Assembly: GCA_024698715.1 (NCBI GenBank)
Contig: JAILRA010000100.1
Location: 1 to 64,000, forward strand
Length of the DNA stretch: 64,000 nt
Reading direction: 5' to 3'
From: Lachnospiraceae bacterium
Lineage (GTDB): Bacteria; Bacillota; Clostridia; Lachnospirales; Lachnospiraceae
Position 1 is the stretch's first letter; every line of letters starts with the position of its first letter. Made by a program: the position numbers and the translations under genes. The notes under the pieces are model-generated. The model searched no databases, had not been told where the DNA came from, and worked only from the letters and a program-made list of their open reading frames with translations. Shown here piece after piece: positions 35,187 to 43,193 of this stretch.

Positions 35187-36497
35187 ATGGAAGATAATAT
35201 TCAAAATACGGTAAGTACCAATGAAGATTTTACAACCGGGAATGTTATAAATACAGATGAAAATATCACAACGGATAATGTTGTAAATGATAATGAAAGT
35301 ATTATGACGGAAAATGAAATAAATGCCGGTGATAATATTTCAAAAGATAATGTAGTAAGTATAAACGATAACTTTACTACAGAAAATCTTGAAAACTTAA
35401 ATGAAGAGCCGATATCAGATAATTCTTCTAACGATAAAAAAGGCTTTTCCCTGAGAAAAACTATGAATTCAATCGGATGGAAATACGGATTGATGGGAAT
35501 TGTCTATATTGTTGTCGAAATCGGTATTGCAAAGTTATTTTCTGTGGCTTTTCCGAATTTCTATGAAAAACATGCCATATATATTCAACTTGCCATGGTT
35601 GTATTTACCGTGGACATGGTTTGCTTTCCGTTTATATGGCTTCTGACTTCAAAAATGCCCAAAGCGAATATAGAAAAGAGAAGACTCGGATTCGGAAAGT
35701 TTCTTCTGTGTCTTCTGATTATGTATGGGCTTATTGGTATCGGTGTGATCTTCGGAATGATTTTCCATTACGCTCTGACACTGCCATTTTCGGACAATCC
35801 TCTGGACAGCGGGCTGCTGGATCTGATGCTCGGATCCAATCCTTTCATCAGAATACTTGTGGTGGGAATTCTTGCCCCGATCTTTGAGGAACTTATCTTC
35901 AGAAAGGTATTGATAGACCATGTTGCACCAAAAGGTGAACTTGTTGCGATCCTTGCGTCAGGTCTTATGTTCGGATTGTTTCACGGTAATTTCCAGCAGG
36001 GATTCTTTACCGCGTTTGTAGGATGCCTTTTTGCATATATTTATTTGAAAACCGGAAGGGTGATATATACCATAGCACTTCATATGATCTTAAACTGCAT
36101 TACTTCGGGTATTACCGTGGGACTTGTAAACTGGTATTACAAAATAGCCGCAGAGAATAATATAGATGTCAATACAATCTCGCAGAATACAAATGAACTT
36201 ATGAATCTCGGCGATGAGGTTATGTTAAAGCTTTCGCTTATAAGTTTCCTGCTTGTCGGCTGGATACTGCTTCTTTTGCTTTTGGTACTTGCCGGAATAA
36301 TCAGCCTGATTGTTGTTTTATGCATGAAGAAAGTTAAGATTACAAGAAAAGAGGAACACGATCCTTTCGGAAGACAGTTTTTAAGTCTTGTTACATCACC
36401 TTGTATGTGGATTTTTTATGCGGTTTGTATGTTCCTTTTCGGAAATACTTATTTGCCGGATATCATAAACAAAATTTCGGATATTATAAAGCGTTGA
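35187..36497 (+). CDS. CPBP-family intramembrane metalloprotease with repetitive N-terminus
   Basis: 436 residues. The first 85 residues are polar, Asn/Asp/Glu-rich and built of about five imperfect 12-13-residue units (for example DENITTDNVVND). About eight membrane helices follow, with the CPBP (ABI/CAAX-like) motifs EELIFR (234-239), FGLFHGNF (histidine near 266) and HMILNC, which line the active site in the membrane. Family members cleave membrane-bound peptides or serve in bacteriocin self-immunity. The gene lies close behind uxuB and may be cotranscribed, but no functional link to uronate use is evident. Confidence 0.85.
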   Translation: MEDNIQNTVSTNEDFTTGNVINTDENITTDNVVNDNESIMTENEINAGDNISKDNVVSINDNFTTENLENLNEEPISDNSSNDKKGFSLRKTMNSIGWKYGLMGIVYIVVEIGIAKLFSVAFPNFYEKHAIYIQLAMVVFTVDMVCFPFIWLLTSKMPKANIEKRRLGFGKFLLCLLIMYGLIGIGVIFGMIFHYALTLPFSDNPLDSGLLDLMLGSNPFIRILVVGILAPIFEELIFRKVLIDHVAPKGELVAILASGLMFGLFHGNFQQGFFTAFVGCLFAYIYLKTGRVIYTIALHMILNCITSGITVGLVNWYYKIAAENNIDVNTISQNTNELMNLGDEVMLKLSLISFLLVGWILLLLLLVLAGIISLIVVLCMKKVKITRKEEHDPFGRQFLSLVTSPCMWIFYAVCMFLFGNTYLPDIINKISDIIKR

Positions 36498-36556
36498 AAA
36501 CATTAACCGAATATGCGGGAAATTGAAAATCAATATATAACGAGGATTACTATAAT

Positions 36557-37012
36557 ATGAATTACATGAAAGAAGCTTTAAAAGAAGCTTATGAAGGAAT
36601 AAACAATCATCACGGCGGTCCTTTCGGATGCGTTATCGTAAAGGATGGTAAGATCATCGGACGCGGGCACAACAGAGTGCTCTTAAAACACGATTCGACC
36701 TGTCACGGTGAGATGGAAGCGATAAGAGATGCCTGTGAAAAGACGGGAAGTCACGATCTTTCCGGCTGTGAACTTTACACAACAGCTGAACCCTGTCCGA
36801 TGTGTCTCGGCGCGATCCTCTGGGCCAATATTTCAAAAGTGTATTACGGATGTAATGTTAACGATACCGACAAGATCGGTTTCAGGGATGACAAGTTTTA
36901 TGATTTTTTTAACGGAGACAACAGCATTCTGACACTTGAAGAAAATGAGAGGAAAGAGTGTCAAAAACTTTTTAACGAATACAATAAAGACAAAGAAGCT
37001 CAGAGATACTGA
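36557..37012 (+). CDS. guaD: Guanine deaminase of the cytidine-deaminase-like fold
   Basis: 151 residues. The zinc site is the PCPMCLGA box (C80, C83) with the upstream proton-shuttle segment CHGEMEAI (H50, E52). Length and the C-terminal part (IGFRDDKFYDFF) resemble the small Bacillus-type guanine deaminase, which converts guanine to xanthine, more than TadA. The usual H-A/V-E is H-G-E here, a small deviation. The start has GAGGA ten bases upstream. It is followed by a two-way terminator. Confidence 0.82.
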   Translation: MNYMKEALKEAYEGINNHHGGPFGCVIVKDGKIIGRGHNRVLLKHDSTCHGEMEAIRDACEKTGSHDLSGCELYTTAEPCPMCLGAILWANISKVYYGCNVNDTDKIGFRDDKFYDFFNGDNSILTLEENERKECQKLFNEYNKDKEAQRY

Positions 37013-37075
37013 TCCATTTCAAAAAATAAATTGGAAAATACAGTAAACAAAAAGAAAAATTATAAATAAAAAAAC

Positions 37076-37120
37076 AGCGATGATATTTGTCCGAAAATCG
37101 GTTTATATCATCGCTTTTTG
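37076..37120. terminator. Bidirectional terminator between guaD and relQ
   Basis: A perfect 11-base-pair stem AGCGATGATAT/ATATCATCGCT (37076-37086 with 37105-37115), with an inner CCGA/TCGG pair, an A-run on the left and TTTTT on the right. It serves both convergent genes. Confidence 0.88.
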
Positions 37121-37128
37121 TTTGAAAT

Positions 37129-37824
37129 TTACTGAACGGCATCAGGATATTTCGGATAGATCTGATTTTTGATATCCTGCATTTTGGAATCCATTTCCGT
37201 GATCGTATTGGCACAGTCCAAAAGCTGAGCACTGATAGCCTGAGATATTTCTTCGGTCAGGTCTTTCTTGTAACGCATTTCATGTTCAAGACTTGCCCAG
37301 AAATCCATGGCGATCGTTCTTAACTGAACTTCGACTTTAAGATATTCCTTGTGCTCGGAGAAGAATACGGGAATTTCCACTATCATGTGATAACTTCTGT
37401 ATCCGTTCGGCTTGGGAGCGCGGATGTAATCTTTGTAATTGATCAATTTGATATCGTCCTGTTTCAATATCATGTCTGCGATCTCGTAGATATCATCCAC
37501 GAAAGGACAGATTACTCTGATACCTGCAACATCATGTATTTCATCCTGAATATTGTCAAATGAAAAATCAAGATTTTTTCTGTTCAGTTTGTCACGAATA
37601 CTTTGGATTGTTTTGATCCTGGAATAGATCGCGTGGATCGGATTTCTTTTGTTTTTGATCTGAAGTTCTTCATTCAAGACTTCAAATTTTGTACGTATCT
37701 CCTTGATGGCACAAGAGTATTTGGTCATCAATTCCTTATACTGATCCAGAACGTTCAAAAGTTCCTCTCCGGAGAGCTGATCCTTAAGCTCGTTAATCAG
37801 CATAATATTCTCTTCGCTTTGCAT
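37129..37824 (-). CDS. relQ: Small alarmone synthetase (RelQ-type ppGpp synthetase)
   Basis: 231 residues, a single RelA/SpoT synthetase domain with no HD hydrolase, TGS or ACT domain. Motifs are HDVAGIRVICPF (about 97-108), the GTP-site GYRSYH (141-146), EVQLRT (165-170) and DFWASLEHEMRYK (174-186). It transfers pyrophosphate from ATP to GDP or GTP to make (p)ppGpp, and in Firmicutes it is usually induced by envelope or other stress. The start is fixed by AAGGGGGT seven bases upstream. It is a single-gene unit. Confidence 0.92.
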   Translation of the reverse strand: MQSEENIMLINELKDQLSGEELLNVLDQYKELMTKYSCAIKEIRTKFEVLNEELQIKNKRNPIHAIYSRIKTIQSIRDKLNRKNLDFSFDNIQDEIHDVAGIRVICPFVDDIYEIADMILKQDDIKLINYKDYIRAPKPNGYRSYHMIVEIPVFFSEHKEYLKVEVQLRTIAMDFWASLEHEMRYKKDLTEEISQAISAQLLDCANTITEMDSKMQDIKNQIYPKYPDAVQ

Positions 37825-37852
37825 TGCATAACCCCCTTACTTACATAATGAT

Positions 37853-37881
37853 ATTTTATCATAGACAGAGGTAAATGTGTA
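37853..37881 (-). promoter_or_regulatory. Possible promoter of relQ
   Basis: Minus strand TACACA (37881-37876), 17 bases, TAAAAT (37858-37853). A 15-base palindrome ATGATATTTTATCAT (37848-37862) covers the -10 and could be an operator or chance AT symmetry. Confidence 0.4.
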
Positions 37882-37979
37882 TAGCTATTATGTTAAATTC
37901 ACCAAATGTACATATATTATTCATCGTATATTTTCATTTAAAATATTAGTGAAAATAAGATTCTTTTATGTATAAAAAA

Positions 37980-38008
37980 TTGAAAATGTGACGCTAGGGG
38001 AATATAAT
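37980..38008 (+). promoter_or_regulatory. Predicted sigma-A promoter of the zinc-ribbon/SLH gene
   Basis: TTGAAA (37980-37985), 17 bases, perfect TATAAT (38003-38008), with a short leader and a TAGGAG ribosome site. Confidence 0.72.
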
Positions 38009-38046
38009 AAATCCGTATATTTTTTTAATTCTGATAGGAGATTTTT

Positions 38047-38937
38047 ATGATAAAGTGTCAATATTGCGGTGAAAAGATCAGAAAAGATTCTGTTTTTTGC
38101 AATAAATGCGGAAAGAAACTTGAGATAAAGAAAAAGAGTAATATTAAACCGATAATCATTGCGGCAGTATCTGTTTCCGTATTGGTTATATGTTTGTTCA
38201 TTGTTTCGGGTCTGGTCCTTTTCTTAAACAGAGACAAATTGTTTAAAAAAGATAAGCAGCCCATTCAGGATAATGTCGAAGTAGTTTCAAATACAGATAA
38301 CGCTGATACAGTTTTACCTGAGGATAATGCATCGACTGAAACAGTTGAAGCGGAACCTGAAATTGATGTGACAGAGATATTTACAGATGTAAAACCCGGA
38401 GCATGGTATGTTGATACTGTTAAGTATGTATATGAAAAAGGAATAATGACCGGTACGGGAAAAGGTGATACATTTGAACCCGACGCCGAACTGACAAGGG
38501 GACAGTTTGTAATGATTCTTTATTCCATGGAAGGCAAACCTGAAGTTTCGGGTGAAAATGTCTTTACCGATGTAAATGAATCAGCGTATTATGCAAACTC
38601 AACTGTATGGGCTTCAGAAAAAGGAATTACAGCCGGTACAGGAGACGAGAATTTCAGCCCGAATAACATTATTACAAGAGAGCAGCTTGTGATCATGCTT
38701 TACAAATATGCCGGCATGAAGGGTTATGATCTTACAACTGATGAGAATGCATTAAACGAATTTAAAGATACCGATAAAGTCAGCCAATATGCAACAGAAG
38801 CTGTAAAATGGGCTCTGAATCAGGATATTATTTCAGGCAAAGAAACGGATGGAGAACTGAAACTTGATCCTCAAAGAAGTGCCACCAGAGCAGAATGTGC
38901 AACAATGATCATGAAGCTGATCGAAAAGAACAAATGA
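38047..38937 (+). CDS. Zinc-ribbon, single-pass membrane protein with three SLH domains
   Basis: 296 residues. The N-terminus is a zinc ribbon (C4, C7, C18, C21), followed by a membrane helix at about 35-60 and an acidic linker (about 70-115). Three S-layer-homology repeats follow: FTDVKPGAWYVDTVKYVYEKG, FTDVNESAYYANSTVWASEKG-like and FKDTDKVSQYATEAVKWA. SLH domains bind pyruvylated wall polysaccharide, so the protein should tie the membrane to the wall while showing a metal-binding knuckle to the cytoplasm. It has no signal peptidase site and stays anchored. It forms a single-gene unit. A sensing or tethering role is inference. Confidence 0.87.
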   Translation: MIKCQYCGEKIRKDSVFCNKCGKKLEIKKKSNIKPIIIAAVSVSVLVICLFIVSGLVLFLNRDKLFKKDKQPIQDNVEVVSNTDNADTVLPEDNASTETVEAEPEIDVTEIFTDVKPGAWYVDTVKYVYEKGIMTGTGKGDTFEPDAELTRGQFVMILYSMEGKPEVSGENVFTDVNESAYYANSTVWASEKGITAGTGDENFSPNNIITREQLVIMLYKYAGMKGYDLTTDENALNEFKDTDKVSQYATEAVKWALNQDIISGKETDGELKLDPQRSATRAECATMIMKLIEKNK

Positions 38938-38981
38938 ACCGGGGGGACGGAGTTCCCGGTCCAAAAATAAGTAAATTTGTG

Positions 38982-39023
38982 ATAGCCGAGAACATGATAA
39001 CAATAAATGTTCTCGGCTATTTG
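38982..39023 (+). terminator. Hairpin terminator after the SLH gene
   Basis: A perfect 14-base-pair stem (38982-38995 with 39007-39020) and 11-base loop with a short TATTT tail. A smaller hairpin ACCGGG/CCCGGT (38938-38960) directly follows the stop codon. Confidence 0.7.
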
Positions 39024-39172
39024 CAATAAATCAGAATAATACCGATAAGTTGTGGTATTTATGCTGAATTTGTGTTAACATATTGAAGGGTATGTATAAA
39101 TGATTATTCCCTTTTTCACAAAAAACATTTATATATACGTATTCCGTTTAAATAAATATACATAAAGTTTAA

Positions 39173-40453
39173 GTGTGGATAAGAACAATGACGCATTCAA
39201 ACGATTTGGATTTTTTTAACAGAATACCCGTTGCATGTCTTTTGGTCAATAAAATCGGAAGGCCTAATTTTATATGCAATCTAAAGTTTCTTGCACTTGT
39301 CGGATATGATGATTCCCAGATGAGCGAAGTGTTTATCAGGGATTTCACAAAGGTGTTCGATGAGGCGGATATTGTTGCGTTCCGAAAACAGCTTCGTGAG
39401 TCCGAAGGAACCAAGAAATCGGTAAAACAGGAACTTAAACTTACACGAAGCGATTCGACCAGAATATATACCGTAATAGAAGCCGAAGTCAGTGAAGAGA
39501 ATGACGGAAACTATATTCTTTGTGCGCTTACGGACATTACCGAGATCAAGAAAGCTCAGAATGACTATATGCTTGAACAGGAAAGACTTCTTGCGGTATT
39601 AAGGAATTTCGATGACGATCTTTTTGAGTATGATTTTGAAGATGATCTGTTGAAACTGTTTAACAAAGATGTGCTTTTAAAAGACTCTTTCGGTGACAGC
39701 AGATGGATCAAATATCCGGATTTTTCAAAGAATCTTGCATTTGACAGAAAATTCCATCCCGAAGACGAAACCAAGATAAGATATGTGATCGAGCAGAGAT
39801 GCGATGCACGCTTACAGGTTCGTTTGCGTCCGAACGAAGGCTCTGAATTCAGATGGTACGAGATAGAATTCAATCTTTTACAGAATGAATCCGATAACAG
39901 CATCGGTTTTGTGGGAAGCATTCACGATATCGATGAACTGAAAGCAAGTACTCTTGAATTCAAGAAAAAATCACAGCATGATTCTCTTACCGGACTTTAC
40001 AACAACGCCAGCATAAAAGAGATCATAGAAGCATATTTCCAGAAAGACGGAAGAGAGAAGACGAATGCGCTTATCATTCTCGACCTGGATGATTTCAAGC
40101 ATGTGAACGATACGTACGGACATCGTTTCGGCGACAGTGTAATAAGAGCGGCAGCGGATACTCTTAACTATACATTCGGAGAAAACGATCTGACGGCAAG
40201 AATAGGCGGAGACGAATTCCTGGTATTCTGCAAGGATATACTGGATATGTCATCCGTTAACGAAAAAGTCAAAAAGATGTTTGATAATTTTTCGGCCAAT
40301 CCCGTCGGAGAAAAAGAGCAGTACGTTATTAAAGCCAGCGTCGGAATTTCGGTATCGCCTCAGGACGGCAGTACATTCAAGAGACTCTTCGACAAGGCTG
40401 ACAGAAACATGTACAAGGTGAAACGTTCCGGAAAGAATTCATACAATTTCTGA
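39173..40453 (+). CDS. PAS-GGDEF diguanylate cyclase, soluble
   Basis: 426 residues. Two PAS-like regions (about 10-125 and 130-255) are joined by a helix to a GGDEF domain (about 265-426) with an intact ARIGGDEF signature, so it should make c-di-GMP from two GTP. The RxxD inhibitory site five residues before GGDEF is missing (GEND), so product feedback at that site is unlikely. There is no membrane helix; the PAS domains are the probable signal input. The start is GTG or the ATG five codons later (39188); neither has a strong ribosome site. It is the only gene between two terminated units and sufC. Confidence 0.88.
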   Translation: MWIRTMTHSNDLDFFNRIPVACLLVNKIGRPNFICNLKFLALVGYDDSQMSEVFIRDFTKVFDEADIVAFRKQLRESEGTKKSVKQELKLTRSDSTRIYTVIEAEVSEENDGNYILCALTDITEIKKAQNDYMLEQERLLAVLRNFDDDLFEYDFEDDLLKLFNKDVLLKDSFGDSRWIKYPDFSKNLAFDRKFHPEDETKIRYVIEQRCDARLQVRLRPNEGSEFRWYEIEFNLLQNESDNSIGFVGSIHDIDELKASTLEFKKKSQHDSLTGLYNNASIKEIIEAYFQKDGREKTNALIILDLDDFKHVNDTYGHRFGDSVIRAAADTLNYTFGENDLTARIGGDEFLVFCKDILDMSSVNEKVKKMFDNFSANPVGEKEQYVIKASVGISVSPQDGSTFKRLFDKADRNMYKVKRSGKNSYNF

Positions 40454-40504
40454 TGCGGATCATCTGAAAAGACTTAAAATACAAATTTCGGAGATACAGA
40501 TAAA

Positions 40505-41245
40505 ATGCTGGAATTAAAAAACATTTCATATGAAGTATCGGATGAAAATGACAACAAAGAAATTTTGAAAAATATAAGTCTCAGCATAGACGAAAGATTT
40601 GTTGCCATTACGGGTCCGAACGGTGGCGGTAAATCCACCCTGGCAAAGCTCATTGCGGGTATCATCAAACCGACGACCGGAAAAATTTTCCTTGACGGAA
40701 AAGACATTACCGACATGAGCATTACGGAAAGAGCCCAAAACGGCATCAGTTTTGCTTTTCAGCAACCGGTAAGATTTAAAGGGATCACGGTTAAAGATCT
40801 TATCACATATGCGGTAGGACATCCTATTTCCACAACCGAAGCGTGCAGTTATCTTTCGGAAGTGGGACTTTGTGCAAAAGATTACATCAACAGAGAATTG
40901 AATGCTTCGCTTTCGGGCGGAGAAGCAAAAAGAATAGAAATAGCCATGACGATGGCGAGAGGAACGGCTTTGTCGATATTTGACGAGCCTGAAGCAGGCA
41001 TTGACCTTTGGAGTTTCCAGAGCCTTATAAAAGTGTTTGAGATGATGCACGAAAAGGCAGGCGGAAGCATCATTATCATTTCACATCAGGAAAGGATCTT
41101 AAATATTGCGGACAAGATAATCGTGCTTGCAAACGGTGAACTGGTAAATATGGGCGGCAAAGATGAGATTCTTCCTTCTCTTTTGACTGATGGCCCCGGA
41201 TGTTCCGTATTGATGGATAAAATGAAGGAGGTCAGAAATGGATAG
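40505..41245 (+). CDS. sufC: SufC-like ABC ATPase of a minimal Fe-S assembly system
   Basis: 246 residues. Walker A GPNGGGKST (37-45), signature LSGGE (136-140) and Walker B LSIFDEPEAGID (156-167) are all intact. SufC is the ATPase that drives conformational change in the SufB/SufD scaffold during iron-sulfur cluster assembly. The EPEAGIDLWSF variant after Walker B is the form seen in the two-gene SufBC (SmsCB) systems of anaerobes. No SufS, SufU or SufD gene is adjacent, in keeping with such a minimal system. Its end overlaps the sufB start by eight bases. Confidence 0.9.
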   Translation: MLELKNISYEVSDENDNKEILKNISLSIDERFVAITGPNGGGKSTLAKLIAGIIKPTTGKIFLDGKDITDMSITERAQNGISFAFQQPVRFKGITVKDLITYAVGHPISTTEACSYLSEVGLCAKDYINRELNASLSGGEAKRIEIAMTMARGTALSIFDEPEAGIDLWSFQSLIKVFEMMHEKAGGSIIIISHQERILNIADKIIVLANGELVNMGGKDEILPSLLTDGPGCSVLMDKMKEVRNG

Positions 41246-42155
41246 AATTACCAAAGATCTGCTCGAACAGGTTGCAGGTCTTCATGATATTCCTACGGGA
41301 GCCTACAATATCCGTAAGGACGGACAGCTTTACGGCAGGAACGTATCTGCTAACATCGATATCGTAACCAAGACTGACAAACCCGGAATCGATATTATCA
41401 TCAAAGACAATACCGTTAACGAAAGTGTTCATATTCCCGTTATCATAGCTCAGTCAGGCTTAAAAGAAGCGGTATACAACGACTTCATCATAGGTGAAAA
41501 CTGTGATGTTACGATCATAGCCGGATGCGGTATCCATAACGGCGGAAAAGAAGCGAGCGAGCATTCAGGAATTCATTCGTTCGATATCGGTAAAAATTCA
41601 AAAGTTAAATATGTTGAAAAACATTACGGACAGGGTGAAGGTACCGGCGAGAGGATCATGAACCCAAAAACTCATATCGTCCTGAAAGAGGGAGCGTATA
41701 TGGAAATGGATACGGTTCAGATCGAGGGAATCGACTCTACGTTAAGAGAGACATCAGCTAAACTTGCCGATGACGCGAGACTTGTTATAAAAGAAAAGAT
41801 CATGACTCATGACAAGCAGTATGCAGAGACCAATTTCAGCGTGGACCTGGACGGCGTAAACTGCAGCGCGGATCTGGTATCGAGATCCGTAGCCAAAAAC
41901 GAGTCAAAACAGATTTTCAAATCCGAAATCAACGGCAACAATATCTGCCACGGACACAGCGAGTGCGATGCCATCATAATGGACAATGCTTCGGTAAAAG
42001 CTCTTCCCGCACTTACTGCCAACAATCTGGATGCATCACTTATCCACGAGGCAGCGATCGGTAAGATTGCCGGAGAACAGCTTATCAAACTTATGACTTT
42101 AGGTCTTAGTGAAGAAGAAGCGGAAAAAGAAATAGTTGCAGGATTCTTAAAATAA
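41238..42155 (+). CDS. sufB: SufB/SufD-like scaffold protein (SmsB type)
   Basis: 305 residues, shorter than classic SufB (about 470) because the N-terminal part is reduced. The beta-helix core and the C-terminal SufB signature are clear: CHGHSECDAIIMD, IHEAAIGKIAGEQL and the GLSEEEAE helix. Conserved cysteines (IAGCG, NICHGH, SECDA) are candidates for cluster ligation. The ribosome site AAGGAGG lies inside the end of sufC and the genes overlap, so they are translated as a pair. It is followed by a terminator. Function as the Fe-S scaffold is by family. Confidence 0.88.
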   Translation: MDRITKDLLEQVAGLHDIPTGAYNIRKDGQLYGRNVSANIDIVTKTDKPGIDIIIKDNTVNESVHIPVIIAQSGLKEAVYNDFIIGENCDVTIIAGCGIHNGGKEASEHSGIHSFDIGKNSKVKYVEKHYGQGEGTGERIMNPKTHIVLKEGAYMEMDTVQIEGIDSTLRETSAKLADDARLVIKEKIMTHDKQYAETNFSVDLDGVNCSADLVSRSVAKNESKQIFKSEINGNNICHGHSECDAIIMDNASVKALPALTANNLDASLIHEAAIGKIAGEQLIKLMTLGLSEEEAEKEIVAGFLK

Positions 42156-42163
42156 AGAGTATC

Positions 42164-42192
42164 AGTGCCGTCGCATCGCGTCGGCACTTTTT
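42164..42192 (+). terminator. Terminator of the suf pair
   Basis: Stem AGTGCCG/CGGCACT (42164-42170 with 42182-42188) and a TTTTT tail. It ends only about seven bases before the next start codon. Confidence 0.8.
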
Positions 42193-42198
42193 GAAATC

Positions 42199-43029
42199 AT
42201 GGGAAAAAAGAAGAACAGTAAAAATATCAAAAAAAACAACAAAATCAATAATAACGACAAAATCAATAATAACAAAAATAGCAGTGAAAATAATAACGTT
42301 AATAACGAAAAGAACGATACTGATAAAAGCCGTGAAAATGTCGGTATTATAATTTCAGTTGTAATATGTTTTTTGTTGATCGCATGCGTTATGCTCTTCG
42401 GACTGGCATACATAAAGAATGCTGCCGATAGTGTCGGTATCAGGGAAGAAGGGTACAGGAATCTTTGTCAGGTGGTGATTGTTTCCGGAAACAAGATCGG
42501 AAAAGGTATCGTTATCGGAACGGATGAGAAATATATAGATATCATAACTCCCAAGCATCTTGTGGACGAAGAAAACCATGTTACGGTGGAATTCGGAAAC
42601 AAGGGTAAGGTTGAGAGCGAAGTCTGTTATTATTTTAAAAAAGCCGATGCAGCGATAATCCGTTTGGACAGGGAAATTACGGATATTTATTTTAAAGGTG
42701 CGAAAGTGCCCGTTCTTATGTCCAAAAACGAATATGAATCGATCCCGATCAGTGAACATGTTTTTTACGCTTACGACATTTATGATACAAGTCTTGAATT
42801 CAAAGAAGGCATATGGGTGGAATCGTACAAATATGTTTACGAGATATCATCCGACGCGGGATTGTTTATCGGTGAAGTTCTTCCCGGAATGTCAGGTGAA
42901 GGAGTATTTGACAAAGACAACAAACTTATCGGAATGATAGTTGCGGCATCCGATACCGAAGGAGCCGTGATTCCCGCATATGAACTAAGAAACGAATATA
43001 TGCAGTGGATTATTACAAATAATGAGTAG
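42199..43029 (+). CDS. Membrane-anchored trypsin-like serine protease
   Basis: 276 residues. An Asn/Lys-rich cytoplasmic N-terminus (about 1-46) leads to one membrane helix (about 48-70) and an extracytoplasmic S1-like protease domain. The likely catalytic triad is H120 (IITPKHLVD), D150 (KADAAIIRLD) and S232 (PGMSGEGVFD). There is no PDZ domain, unlike HtrA. No ribosome site precedes the ATG, and a terminator hairpin ends just before it, so expression is puzzling: translation may be leaderless or depend on readthrough. The N-terminal low complexity is coded by AAT/AAC/AAA runs. Substrate unknown. Confidence 0.78.
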   Translation: MGKKKNSKNIKKNNKINNNDKINNNKNSSENNNVNNEKNDTDKSRENVGIIISVVICFLLIACVMLFGLAYIKNAADSVGIREEGYRNLCQVVIVSGNKIGKGIVIGTDEKYIDIITPKHLVDEENHVTVEFGNKGKVESEVCYYFKKADAAIIRLDREITDIYFKGAKVPVLMSKNEYESIPISEHVFYAYDIYDTSLEFKEGIWVESYKYVYEISSDAGLFIGEVLPGMSGEGVFDKDNKLIGMIVAASDTEGAVIPAYELRNEYMQWIITNNE

Positions 43030-43193
43030 GATTGTTCGGATATTTATTAATTTGTTCCATCGAACAAAAGGAAGCGGATGTTCAAACAGTAAACATATGG
43101 ATTTCGGATGACTCGTATGAATGCGAGAATTGAGAAGCAATGAAGCAATTCGCCATCATGATTAGTGGAAAAGGAGCTTTGAGAAAGATCAAT

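Noticed and set aside
37825-38046. Non-coding RNA between relQ and the SLH gene
   Set aside because: Region is AT-rich with two divergent promoters but no conserved or stable structure I can identify.
43140-43193. N-terminal extension of PepD
   Set aside because: The added residues match no family start, and MKNTLDYFKE is the usual N-terminus.
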